Source: Gnetum montanum (Eukaryota; Streptophyta; Gnetopsida; Gnetales; Gnetaceae). From it: DNA of 24,169 nt. Of the stretch, positions 10,695-19,591 are shown piece after piece; within the stretch, counting starts at the first letter, position 1, and every line of letters begins with the position of its first letter. The notes under the pieces were generated by a model, which was not told the DNA's origin, did no database searches, and saw only the letters and a program-made list of their open reading frames with translations. The stretch covers positions 208,565 to 232,733 of the forward strand of contig MNCI01002209.1 of NCBI GenBank assembly GCA_015680685.1, written 5' to 3'. Position numbers and translations under genes: made by a program.

Positions 10695-10844
10695 GTTAGT
10701 ATGAACCATTGGATGCATTTTTTTTGTAATTTTATGTGTTTATATTTTTTATGTTTTTCATGATATGCTAGCTATATTATGCTAAGTTATTATTCTAAGT
10801 GTCCAAATGCTAACCTTGATATATGTGTGAATTGTTGGAATGAG
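10695..10844 (+). other. Candidate intron 1 of the gene-like cargo
   Basis: GTTAGT...GAATGAG, 150 bp, T-rich, with TGCTAAC about 35 bases from the acceptor. Splicing joins GTAG to GTGAGAGG and keeps the frame; unspliced, the frame hits TAG at once. Confidence 0.4.
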
Positions 10845-11066
10845 GTGAGAGGGTTGTCAAAGCAATGGTAGAAGTAGTAGTAGTAGAGGAGGTCCCTCCT
10901 TAATTTGAGGAGGGACAAGCATAGGAGGAGGAGCTATGTGAGGCTATAGAAGTGCTTCAATAGTTGGAGGAGGAGGGACTACATCACCTTGACAAGGGTA
11001 ATTTTGATAACCTCTTTGATGGTGTGCAACTAGGTTCCCCTGCTTTCACACCTGAGGGTTTGCTAG

Positions 11067-11165
11067 GTATGTGGTTTAAGTTACCATCTGTCATTACCCT
11101 TTTTCTACTCTTGCATCTTTGGTTTTTTGGTTGTTACTAAATGTGTTTTTGCATTGCAACTGTAG
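11067..11165 (+). other. Candidate intron 2 of the gene-like cargo
   Basis: GTATGT...GCAACTGTAG, 99 bp, a common plant intron size, T-rich with textbook ends. Removing it joins CTAG to AGATACCT in frame. It contains TAA in the unspliced frame. Confidence 0.45.
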
Positions 11166-11489
11166 AGATACCTACCAGCGTTCTAACGTCCACCTCTACC
11201 TATCACATGGAGCCATGGGTAGATGCACCTAACAAGTTCACCTTCATAGAAGGTTTGGTTGAGAACATGGTGGACCAACTACAATAGATGGATCCCAAGC
11301 TTAATATGCATGTGATGTTGCTTTACTTGTCTTGCTTTATCGATTTTATTCCTAGTATATGGCTAATGTTGTTTTGCTTATTGTATGCCAATAGGTTCTA
11401 AGCTTCACTAGGATCTAAGCAGGTTGGCCAAGGTGGATGTCATCCTTGAGTTTTTGTCTAAAGTGGAGAAAGTGCCTTGCCATGTGTAT

Positions 11490-11752
11490 GAATAACTCAT
11501 AGGCCCATGTCCTTCATGCTAGGTACATTTTCCACCCACTTCACATCCAACCAGCCATAGGTTTGACACCTCTCATAGGCCTTTGAATACTAATAAGGGT
11601 ATTTTTCCAAGTTGGATCTAATTTGCCTAATCATCCCTACACAAATGCTCTTGCAGGATGAAAATTCATATAGGGTAGTGCAGGTTAGGTTTAGGTCCCC
11701 CTCCTCATCAAGTAGGCCCTACTCATCAATGCTAAACCTAGCAACAAACATG
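11490..11752 (-). pseudogene. Second antisense gene-like fragment
   Basis: From a minus-strand ATG at about 11751 one frame reads MFVARFSIDE, (TAG), GLLDEEGDLNLTCTTLYEFS, then IRQIRSNLEKYPY, (TAG), YSKAYERCQTYGWLD and ENVPSMKDMGL to about 11500. It has only two internal TAG codons and looks like real protein. A 15-bp stretch coding GWLD (11544-11558) is the exact inverse of 10623-10637, where the sense fragment also codes GWLD in the same phase. The phrase MKDMG recurs in the minus-strand frame ending at 10624. It may be an upstream exon of the antisense fragment at 10080-10530. The product is not recognised. Confidence 0.4.
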
Positions 11753-13243
11753 AGTGTAGCCCCCCAAAATCATCAAATTTTTTCTAACTATTGGCTATGC
11801 TCCCTAGGAAGCATAGCCCAAAAAATGAATAAATCAAAAAAATTCTAATGGTTGGGAGTGTAGCCCCAAAGTGCCCAAGAATTTATGATAGAAGAAAACT
11901 AACTATCACCCCCACCACCACATTGCATCTTCACCTTAGGCATTGTGGCCCCTTCACGGTGCCACCTAGTCCTGTTGTGTCCTAATAGCATGTGCTAAAG
12001 TGCTTGACATAGTTGTGGCCTATCATAGCTCTCCTTATTCCCTTGCTTCCCCACCATGGCTGTTGTCCTTGTGGCCATGCATTGGCCTCAATCCTAAAAA
12101 AACATCTCTCTCTTTCCTAGTTTCATGTGCCTTGTGGCCCTCCTTTTTCTTTCCATTAGCCCTAGGGCTATCATCAAACCTTGATTCCTCTAATCACGTG
12201 GTCACACAAAGGAAAAAAGAAGGATGAGGAAGTCCCATGATCCCTTGCTTCCAAGTCATGGCTGCCCTATCCATGGCCACAAAGCTATCTTTCTTGCCCT
12301 TCCCCCCTTGCCCTGGTTGTGGCCACAAAGCCCTCATTTTTGCTAATTCCATTCATATCCCACTTAGCCATAGAACCCCCATTCAAAAAAAAAAGTGCCT
12401 AGAACAAAACCCTTACCCCATGCATGACCATACCCTACCACCATCGCAAGCCAAGAGGCCAACCCCTTGGCCACACTCCTAATCACCCATGCCCACATAG
12501 TGCACACATAAAAGAGAAAAGAGAAAAAAAATATGCAAATCAAAACCCTCACTACCCATGAATGCATCTTTTCTTTTTTTTCCATGGTGGCCATTGTAGC
12601 GACAACGACAATAGTCCCTACTAAGGTAGGCTGCCCCAAGTTCCAAACCCCCAACACCAAGCAAAAGAAAAAGTGAAATCCAAGGAAAAACTATGTAAAA
12701 AGGAGTCGATCATAGTAGGGTACCTAGTAGATGGTGGCTCCCTCCATTCCTCCACATGGGCCCAGGTAGACGTCATAGTTCTTGCTCTCCTTTATCCCTA
12801 TTGACAAGTCCAGGGTGTTGATGTTCACTTCAAAGCATCATGTTAATTACTATGCTCTATATGTCACACTCTGATTGATACGCTTTGGCTTCAACTCCTT
12901 CAACTACACTATGCTCTATAAATTCTCATTTTCACGTTGGAAAATGATAGTTTGACCTTGGTAAAATGTGCATATATAGCCTCCTGGGGTAATTAAATGC
13001 ACTACCTACCAAGATAGTGTCCCACACTTAGGAAAATTTTCCAAATTTTTTCTAAGCATAGTAAGGGACCAAGCATAACAATGGGTAGAGCATGGCAACT
13101 AGAGTTAGAAAATTTTCAAACTTTTTTTGGCAGTTTCCAAACATAGAAGTTTTTGTATTTTTTTCTAATTACCCAGTGAACACCTAGCCTGATTTTGCAT
13201 CCCAAGCACTAGCAACCTTGCTTAAACCAATGCATCTTACACA
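11753..13243. other. Non-coding stretch with LTR-like scraps
   Basis: 11790-11818 holds GGCTATGCTCCCTAGGAAGCATAGCC, a quasi-palindrome of the same type as those in the LTRs. Near 12855-12920 and 13020-13150 there are ACTATGCTCTA and TTTTTCTAAGCATAG phrases reminiscent of LTR U3. From 12000 to 12660 there is compositionally biased DNA with repeated TGGCCAC/ATGGCC motifs, including an A-run. Open frames there look accidental. I see no intact gene. Confidence 0.4.
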
Positions 13244-13368
13244 AACCATGATCTACTATGACCTTAAAGTGGCAAACCATGGTCCTCTATGACCTTAAAC
13301 TAGAAAACCATGGTTTGCTAAGACCTTAAACTAGCACCCCATAGCCTGCTAAGGCTTGAAACTAGCCC
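13244..13368. repeat. Array B: CCTTAAACTAGCA repeats before pol
   Basis: Four to five units of about 30 bp of the type CTATGACCTTAAACTAG..AACCATGG sit about 130 bp before the pol frame opens. They share the CTTAAACTAG core with arrays A and C. Confidence 0.65.
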
Positions 13369-13499
13369 ACATACATGCTTCTCTAACTCCACATTTGCAC
13401 ACTTAGGTGCATTTTCATTGCATTTCTTTCCTTATTTTTATGCGTTTTGACTGCATTTAAGATAGGTGTGCCTTGACATTCCTTCTAGTTGTTTTGTAG

Positions 13500-14690
13500 G
13501 ATACTTGGCAGGATTGCAACATGAGCATGTGCAGGCATCTTCATTCACCTCTAGTCCTTACCAAACCTCATGGTGATCTCACACAATACATCAATACGAA
13601 ATTCCTATACCTTGAGCTTAGAGCCTATGATGAACATATAACATCTGTAGAGGCATAGCTAGATTGACCATACCATCTAGTTCAAGCTCTAGATCTAGAG
13701 GTAGGCAATGTCATTAAGGATCCCCTCATTGAAGTCTTTGTAACAACACTTAGTGGCAAGGTGAAAACACTAAAAATTAGTTTCTTTTTATAGTCTCTAC
13801 ACACCCAAAACATCGCCAAAGTACTGAATGACAACACTAAGGCATTTGCATGGTCTTACGAAGAGATGCCAGGCCTAGATCCTTACATAGTGCAACACAA
13901 TATAATCCTCAATCCTTGTGTAAAAATAGTTAAGTAGAAAGTCCACAACATTAGGCCTAAGGTGGTGTTAATAGTCTCTAATGAAATCACCAAGCATTAC
14001 AAAGTTGGTTTCAGCTAGGTAATTGACTACGTAGTCTAAGTCTCCAACATCATGGTTATACCTAAGAAAAATGAAAGCATATGCATTTGCCTAGACTTCT
14101 GGAACCTAAACAAAGAAACCATTAAAGATGATTTCCTATTGCTTAGTATTGATCAACTAGTCGATACTAAAACTAGTCATACCTTGTTGTCCTTTATGGA
14201 TGGGTTCTTTGGTTATAACAAGATTTGGATCAACCTAGAGCACCAGCTCAATACTACCTTCATGACCCCTTGGGGTATGTTTTGCTATACAATAATGTCT
14301 TTTGGACTAAAGAACATAGAAGAAACTTATCAACATGCTATGACATACATTTTTAGTGATTATTTGCTAGATTTTCTCAATGACTACATTGATGACATAG
14401 TAGTTAAGTCCAAGAAAACACACAACCATGCAAATGACTTAGATTATGTACTCAAATGTTTCCTAAGACATGACATTAGATTGAATCCTAAGAAGTGTGT
14501 CTTCGGTGTCAAGATGGATTGCATGCTAGGTTTCATAGTATCAGAAGTAGGCATACAAAGAGACCCTAAGGTTAAGGCCATTATCAACTTAGCACCATTA
14601 GCTAACCTTAAGGAGCTATGTGGGTTACAAGGCATATTACAATTCATTTGCAAGTTTATCAAGCAATTAACTAACAAGTTGTAGCCAATG
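13500..14690 (+). pseudogene. pol (RT): Decayed reverse transcriptase (Ty3/gypsy)
   Basis: RT copies the element's RNA into DNA. Frame 3 is open from the splice-like boundary at 13500 and passes through KAFAWSYEEMPGLDP (about 13835-13880), the conserved lead-in to RT. From the ATG at 14052 it stays open for 210 codons: NIMVIPKKNESICICLDF, then FMTPWGMFCYTIMSFGLKN, then the catalytic box YIDDIVVKSKK (14385-14417), a variant of Y-V/I-D-D with both Asp retained. HDIRLNPKKCVFGV and the thumb-like AIINLAPLANLKELCGLQG follow, ending at TAG 14682-14684. Upstream there are about six stops (TAG, TGA and TAA). The long open core suggests relatively mild decay or chance, not function. Confidence 0.9.
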
Positions 14691-15187
14691 CAACATCTTC
14701 TCAAAAAGGGAGTCCACTTCAAGTGGGCCACTTAATGCCAAAAGGCATTTGATAACCTTAACTAGGAGCTAGCTAAACTTCCTACAATCTACCCTCTGCA
14801 AGGAGATAAACCATTCTACATCTACCTTGCAACCTCCAATGCATCCATCACCTCTCTACTTTGCCAAAAGTGACACGGTGGCTCAGAGGTCTATGTATAC
14901 TACCTAACCCATGTGTTAGTGGCCCATGAAGAAAAATACAATGACGTGGAAAAGAACTACCTTGCCTTAGTCTTTTCACTTAAGAAGTGGAGACACTATC
15001 TTTTCCATAGTCAAAAGCAATGTACTCTGGGTAATCACTACAAACATTTACAAAAGTAGTTAGATTGCATAGTGGAAAGCAATAACCACAGATTTTGGCC
15101 TACACTACATAGCACAAGCATTAACTAAAGGTCAAGTGATAGCCACACAACTCATGGCTTCGCTAATAAACAAACAATCAAGCAATA
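14691..15187 (+). pseudogene. pol (RNH): Decayed RNase H domain
   Basis: This domain would remove RNA from RNA:DNA hybrids. Frame 3 continues with KKGVHFKWAT and QKAFDNLN, the standard RT-RNase H junction. It then reads VYVYYLTHVLVAHEEKYNDV and EKNYLALVFSLKKWRHYLF (about 14890-15005), with the conserved Glu of the EK motif present. The expected first Asp is not visible in FYIYLATSNAS. Stops occur at 14730, 14763 and 14871. A frameshift near 15065-15080 moves the tail to frame 1 (HYIAQALTKGQVIATQLMAS), corresponding to the ...KGQALADFLA-type end. Confidence 0.82.
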
Positions 15188-15690
15188 ATAGATCCAAAAA
15201 TTCTAGATGAGCATGTTAGTATCATAAGCCAAGTGCCTACCAACATTGAGGCAATCTTATACCTCAATGTTGCTTCAACCTCTCAAGGGGGTAGTGCTAT
15301 TGCTATAATTACATTTCCATCTAGGGAGATCCAACACTTTTCTTATCACTTTGCATTTCCTTGCACCAATAATGTGGTATTTTATGAAGGTCTCCTTAGA
15401 GGTATCTTAGCAGCCTGCAATGTAGGAATTCAAAACCTAGTGATCCAAGGTGATTTGTAGTTAGTCACTAACTAAGTTATAGAGGTTTATGCTTACAAAA
15501 CATAATACTTACAACCTTATTGTGACTTGACAAAGCACTTGCTCAAGAAATTTGCAATTGCAAATATCCAAAACATTCCCTATAGTGAGAACACCATTCC
15601 TGACACATTAGCTACATTAGCCTTAAGCATTGCATCTAACATATTTCCTACCTTGCCTACCTTAGTAATGGAATGTACCAAGCCTATCAC
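15188..15690 (+). pseudogene. pol (aRNH): Second, archaeal-type RNase H (aRNH), Tat hallmark
   Basis: Frame 2 reads DPKILDEHVSIISQVP, then YLNVASTSQGGSAIAIITFP, FAFPCTNNVVFYEGLLRGIL, NLVIQGDL and, after a TAG, LVTN. It ends IPYSENTIPDTLATLALSIA. This is the full layout of the extra RNase H known from Tat-lineage elements. The first catalytic Asp is now Asn (YLNVAS). The Glu of YEGLL, the Asp of QGDL and the last Asp (IPDTLA) remain. It is broken by a TAG at 15458-15460 and TAA codons near 15473 and 15503. It lies directly between RNase H and integrase, as expected. This domain is what sets the element's lineage. Confidence 0.85.
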
Positions 15691-16982
15691 ATAAACAACA
15701 GACATTGCATTCATAGGCAAAACAAGCACAACTCACGCACAAGAATGGTATGACAACATCAAAACATACCTTCAACACGATAAGCCTCCACAACATCTAA
15801 CCACTACCCAAAAAGATGTAGTGAAAAAACGATCATGGTAGTATGTCCTCATAGGTGATAACACACTATGTCAAAAATCCTATGATGTCATACTGCTAAC
15901 CTATGTTAGCGATAGCAAAGCAAAAATGATTATTAATCAAGTGTATGAGGGACTATGCGGAGGCCACATAGCATCCAACACAATGGCATTGAAAATTAGC
16001 CACTTATGCTACTATTGAACTTACATGGAGTGTGATTGAATTTCCAAGGTCAAGACATGTGACATGTGTTAACAGCATGGCAACTTAATGCATGTGCCAC
16101 CTACTGAACTACACACCACATAAATCACAAGGTCATTCCAACATTGGGAATTAGATATCATAGAACCTATCATGCCTAAGTCTTCCATAGGGCATAACTT
16201 CATCATAACTATGATTGAATACTTTACTAAGTGGGTTGAAGATATTTCCCTTAGGAAGAAAACATCACCATAGGTTTGCAAATTCATCCTTGACAATATA
16301 GTAACTCAATTTAGTCTACCCATGACTATAGTCATAAACAACAGACCATAGTTTAGTAATGTAAACAAAGCAGAGGTTTGCGAACATTTTTACATTAAGC
16401 ATTCCTTTTCATCGTCATACTACCCATAGGTAAATGGCCAAGTGGACTACAAACAAAGTTATTATTAACATTCTAAATAATATGCTTAGTAGTAACTGGA
16501 AATGGCATGAGTTGCTAGTCTACACATTATGGGCGTACTGCATAACATGCAAAACAACAACAGGTAAGATGCCATATAGCCTTGTAGATGGGTCTGAAGT
16601 GATTTTGCCTCTTGAATTGTAGGTCCCATTACTCTGTGTGATCCTCTTAAGCTTCATTGATGAGGGTTAAAAGAATAAGTTGAGCATCATTAACTTCGTC
16701 TCTATAGAAAAGGAGTACTTGAAAATGCTTGATCACATCAAGTGGTACCAAGAAAAGCAATAGTAAAAGCACTGCCACTATCAACATCAATGCTTTATTA
16801 GGAGAGGGGACTTAGTCCTCAAGGCCATTCACAAACTTGTAGACAAATTCTTAACCAACTAGAAAGGGCCTTTCTTAGTCATCAAGGCCTATGATAATGG
16901 AGCATTCAAGCTCACTGATCTAGATGGTAATGAGTTTGCTAATTTAATCAACCATTTGTACTTAAAGCCCTACTATGCCTAA
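15691..16982 (+). pseudogene. pol (INT): Decayed integrase
   Basis: Integrase would insert the DNA copy. The frame 2 N-terminal zinc region reads VYEGLCGGHIASN and CDMC (16058-16069). The first His of the HHCC set is Tyr here, a C-to-T change. The core has ELDIIEPIMPKSSIGHNFII with the first catalytic Asp at 16154-16156. The second catalytic Asp is Asn (VINNRP, about 16329-16346) and the catalytic Glu region reads NGQVDY, with Asp. A frameshift at about 16440 moves to frame 3 (ATG 16434), giving INILNNMLSSNWKWHELL, TTGKMPYSLVDGSEV and IRRGDLVLKAIHKLVDKF. The natural C-terminal end is LKPYYA followed by TAA (16980-16982). No chromodomain is seen, as is usual for Tat. Several stops interrupt it. 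Confidence 0.87.
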
Positions 16983-17020
16983 CATGCAATGTTGCATCAA
17001 TAAAATCAAGGTAAGAAAGT

Positions 17021-17446
17021 ATCCACTATGACATTAAATTGGCACAAAGCATCTACTATGACATTAAACTAGCACAGAGCATCTACTACAACATTAAACT
17101 AGCATAGAGCATCTGCTATGACATTAAACTGGCAAAAAGCATATACTATGACATTAAACTAGCATAGAGCATCCTTGGATTATGACATTGAACTAGCATC
17201 CATAGCACTCATTTTCTATGATGTTAAACTAGCACAGTAAGTCCACTATGACTATAAACTAGCATAGCTTGTCCTTGCATCATGACATTAAACTGGCACA
17301 ACTTCCACTATCCGCTAGAATGTTAAACTAGCACACAACAGTCTACTAGGACTATAAAATAACACATCATAGTCTGCTAATAGGGTTCACAGTCTTCTAG
17401 GACCTTAAACTAGCATAGCCTCTAGTCTACCAAGACCATAAACTAG
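17021..17446. repeat. Array C: 30-bp tandem repeats in the 3' UTR
   Basis: Five clean 30-bp units (17021-17170) of the form ATCTACTATGACATTAAACT + AGCACAGAGC are followed by about eight more degenerate units with variable spacing. It starts 40 bp after the pol stop codon. The shared core is TTAAACTAGCA. Tandem arrays in the 3' UTR are a known habit of Tat/Ogre elements and can seed satellite DNA. Confidence 0.88.
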
Positions 17447-17484
17447 GTTTACAGTTTAGCATACATGGCTCAACATGCACAATT

Positions 17485-17757
17485 CTATGGACAAGAGAGC
17501 ATGAATATTTTTGATCCTCCATCATCTACCCACACCTTTTGGGGTGGGATGGGGTGTTGCAATTCTAGAATGGAATTCACATCATTAAGAGAGGCCTCTA
17601 GAACAATTGTAGCATTACCACCCTTGGCATTTTGTTGATCCTTCTTAGATTTCCTCAAGCATTTTGCTGACCTTCTAGAGCTACCACCACCATCACCAAT
17701 AGTACCACCCCTAGTCCATGCCAACAAAATCACCAGCCTTGGGTATTTTATTATTGG
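17485..17757 (-). CDS. Possible antisense ORF in the 3' UTR, unrecognised
   Basis: The minus strand is open for about 90 codons down to a stop at 17485-17487, reading LLAWTRGGTIGDGGGSSRRS, CLRKSKKDQQNAKGG, IVLEASLNDVNSILELQHP and QKVWVDDGGSKIF. A basic Ser/Gly/Lys-rich part is followed by a hydrophobic one. There is no ATG at the start (only GTG at 17733), so it may be an exon or a fragment. Antisense ORFs near the 3' end of Tat elements (Grande) are documented, but I cannot show homology. A chance open frame remains possible. Confidence 0.3.
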   Translation of the reverse strand, partial: PIIKYPRLVILLAWTRGGTIGDGGGSSRRSAKCLRKSKKDQQNAKGGNATIVLEASLNDVNSILELQHPIPPQKVWVDDGGSKIFMLSCP

Positions 17758-19096
17758 TTGGAGCTCTCATCATTAGGACCACCCACTAGAGTCCCAATAG
17801 CACTGTGGCCAAGCCATCTTACTATCATCCTCTAGCCCTCACCATTGCCTAGGCTTGGAAGTGCATTCAGCATCTTGGCTCTCTATCATTCTGTTGGGTT
17901 TCTAAGCCCCTATCCATGGTGTGGAGTCTCAAGCACCTACATCGTCATCACCCTTGACCACTTTGTTGGCCTCCTTAGGGTGCTCACTTTTGATGTGGCT
18001 ACTAGATCTTTTATAGCTTTCTAGCTCTAGCACTTGCATTGGCCTTCCTACTTCAGCACTACAAGCTCTTGCAAATGGTCTAGCACTTGTAACACCCTTA
18101 CAACTAGCACTTTGCTCTCATATCATGTTGTGCAATTATTTTCTTGTCTCTTTTGTGCTATGTTTGCAGGACAAAGCCTCGAAGGCAGTCATTCAGAGAT
18201 GCATTTCATCACAGTGACAAGTTACCACATTACTTTGATGTGCTTGGTTGGACATGTCAATCCACTTGAGAGTGCACATCCCTATTACCCTGCTATAGCT
18301 TACTTGCATTTACCCCTTTTACCTCACATTTTCTACCTTCTCTGCAAGATTCTCTAATGCACGTGGCATCCTTCTTTTAGTCAACCATAGAACCCATGAT
18401 GGGTGTAATGCAACTCATCCCATGGGGAGCCTCTATGGGCTGGTCAAAGCCCAAGCAGATGTAATGCAACTCATCCCAGGGAGGAAACACCTATCCCATA
18501 GATGTGACATGGTTGCCTCTAAGCAAAGCCTGTCAAGTAGAATGTAGTTCACTCAATGATAAGCATTTTTTAGCTAGCATTTCACAAAGAAAAAAGCAAA
18601 AAGAAAAAGGAAAAAACATAAAACTCAAAAATAAAGGGAAGGTAGAATAAAGCATGTCCCCAAGAAAAATTTAGTAAAGTTGCGAATTTGCAACTAGTCC
18701 AACCTTGAATTTGCATTAGCATTCTCATATGCACTCTGACGGGAGCTCAACATATCAGGGGTAATCCATTCTAGTACTACAAGTGATGTCTCTTTCATAA
18801 GCATTTTGATGAGAGGTCATCATTTTGGTGACAAGACACCCTGGTGCCATGATCATAGTTAGTTATGCTGACTCCACATCTTGTAGCATGATACATCGTT
18901 TGCATCTTACACCTCCCTTGCCATTCCCAAGCCAATTCTGTACATCCATTACCTTCTACATACCATTACCTTAGGCAATCTTGAGATTAGTAAAGCACCA
19001 TATGATTAGGTACTGATAAGTAATGTTGGTGCTAGGCCTAATGTGGTGTTTTAGGTTCTTTGTCGATGTCTCTTGAGCCACTCCTCCAAATTTTGA
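17758..19096 (+). other. 3' untranslated region of the Tat-like element
   Basis: No convincing retroelement domain. A + strand frame is open at 18034-18357 but its product (Ser/Thr/Tyr/Leu-rich) is not recognised. The phrase TGTAATGCAACTCATCCCA occurs at about 18396 and 18459. An A/AAAG-rich tract lies at 18579-18645, of the kind often seen in plant gypsy 3' UTRs. Confidence 0.5.
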
Positions 19097-19106
19097 CAAA
19101 GAGGGG
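19097..19106 (+). other. Polypurine tract
   Basis: CAAAGAGGGG, followed by CCAA and the 3' LTR start TGAAACACC at 19111. This is the expected second-strand primer position. Confidence 0.7.
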
Positions 19107-19216
19107 CCAATGAAACACCATCAGATTTGGGTAATAGCACCTCAATGGAAAATTTGTCTAAGTGTCAACATGAGATAAATTTTTTCTAAGTGTTTGGTTC
19201 ATGCTTCCACTATTGG

Positions 19217-19591
19217 GACTACGCTCCAAAGCATAGTCAACATAACATGCAGCACAAAACCAGATTTGCAAAATTTTCTAAGCATTAACAATAGTCGCAA
19301 AAATTTTTCTAAGTGTTGTGTTACACTTCCATTCTCTCTGCTACACTCTAGAGTGTAGCTAGTATAGCATGCACTTCAATGGCTAGTTTACCTAAGTGTC
19401 AAACCAAAATCCATCAAGCTAGGTTAGCATAGAAGAAACCTTTTGGCATATTTTCTAACTCTTAGGGCTACCCCTCTTACTATGCTCTAGAGTGTAGCCA
19501 ACATAGCCTAGATGAAGACTGCAATGTTTGCCAACTTTTTCTAAGTGTCAATGCTATGCTCTCACTTTTCCTACTATGCTCCAAAGCATAG
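19217..19591. repeat. Quasi-palindrome cluster in 3' LTR U3
   Basis: Units at 19217-19238 (GACTACGCT/AGCATAGTC arms), 19340-19359 (GCTACACTCTAGAGTGTAGC, a perfect 20-bp palindrome), 19480-19497 (CTATGCTCTAGAGTGTAG) and 19574-19591 (CTATGCTCCAAAGCATAG). They correspond one to one to the first four units of the 5' LTR. Confidence 0.75.

Larger units (their letters stand above)
10563..11300 (+). pseudogene. Spliced gene-like fragment inside the retrotransposon (three exons)
   Basis: Exon 1 (about 10563-10694) reads VVFYAHVLHGWLDEGGDKK and LLMFWDLHMDVVG, ending at TGTAG|GTTAGT. Intron 1 (10695-10844, 150 bp) is T-rich, has a branch-point-like TGCTAAC near 10808 and ends TGGAATGAG. Exon 2 (10845-11066) is acidic, with runs such as EEELCEAIEVLQ and GNFDNLFDGVQLGSPAFTPE, and ends CTAG|GTATGT. 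Intron 2 (11067-11165, 99 bp) ends GCAACTGTAG. Exon 3 (from 11166) reads PWVDAPNKFTFIEGLVENMV to about 11300. Both joins keep one frame, and both introns contain stops in that frame. About four stops (TAA or TAG) break the exons. It is unlike any retroelement domain I know, so host-gene capture or a lineage-specific extra ORF are both possible. Confidence 0.45.
9248..13499 (+). other. Expanded pro-RT spacer, possible Ogre-like intron
   Basis: Protease and reverse transcriptase are normally a few hundred bases apart in gypsy elements; here 4.25 kb separate them. The right end has a good 3' splice site, TTGTTTTGTAG at 13489-13499. From 13500 the pol frame is open for about 50 codons before its first homology to RT-region sequence. 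Ogre elements (Tat lineage) are known to splice an intron between pro and RT, so this may be an enlarged version. The 5' splice site is not resolved: weak candidates lie between 9270 and 9340. The block contains a repeat array, sense and antisense gene-like fragments and LTR-like scraps. An independent nested insertion is the alternative, but I found no terminal repeats for one. Confidence 0.45.

Noticed and set aside
11300-11500. A fourth + strand exon (acceptor GCCAATAG at about 11394) continuing the cargo gene
   Set aside because: The frame DLSRLAKVDVILEFLSKVEK is attractive, but no donor in the right phase was found and the opposite strand is equally open there.
12000-12664. Several overlapping ORFs on both strands
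   Set aside because: Biased TGGCCA/ATGGCC composition and an A-run explain the open frames; no recognisable domain and no consistent frame.
9248-13499. A separate LTR element nested between pro and pol
   Set aside because: I could not find paired terminal repeats or a target-site duplication bounding the block; only scattered LTR-like scraps near 11790, 12860 and 13020.
14444-14731. 95-codon minus-strand ORF inside RT
   Set aside because: Shadow of the reverse transcriptase frame on the other strand.
18034-18357. 107-codon + strand ORF in the 3' UTR
   Set aside because: Ser/Tyr/Leu-rich translation without motifs; no support from neighbours. Mentioned only in the 3' UTR entry.
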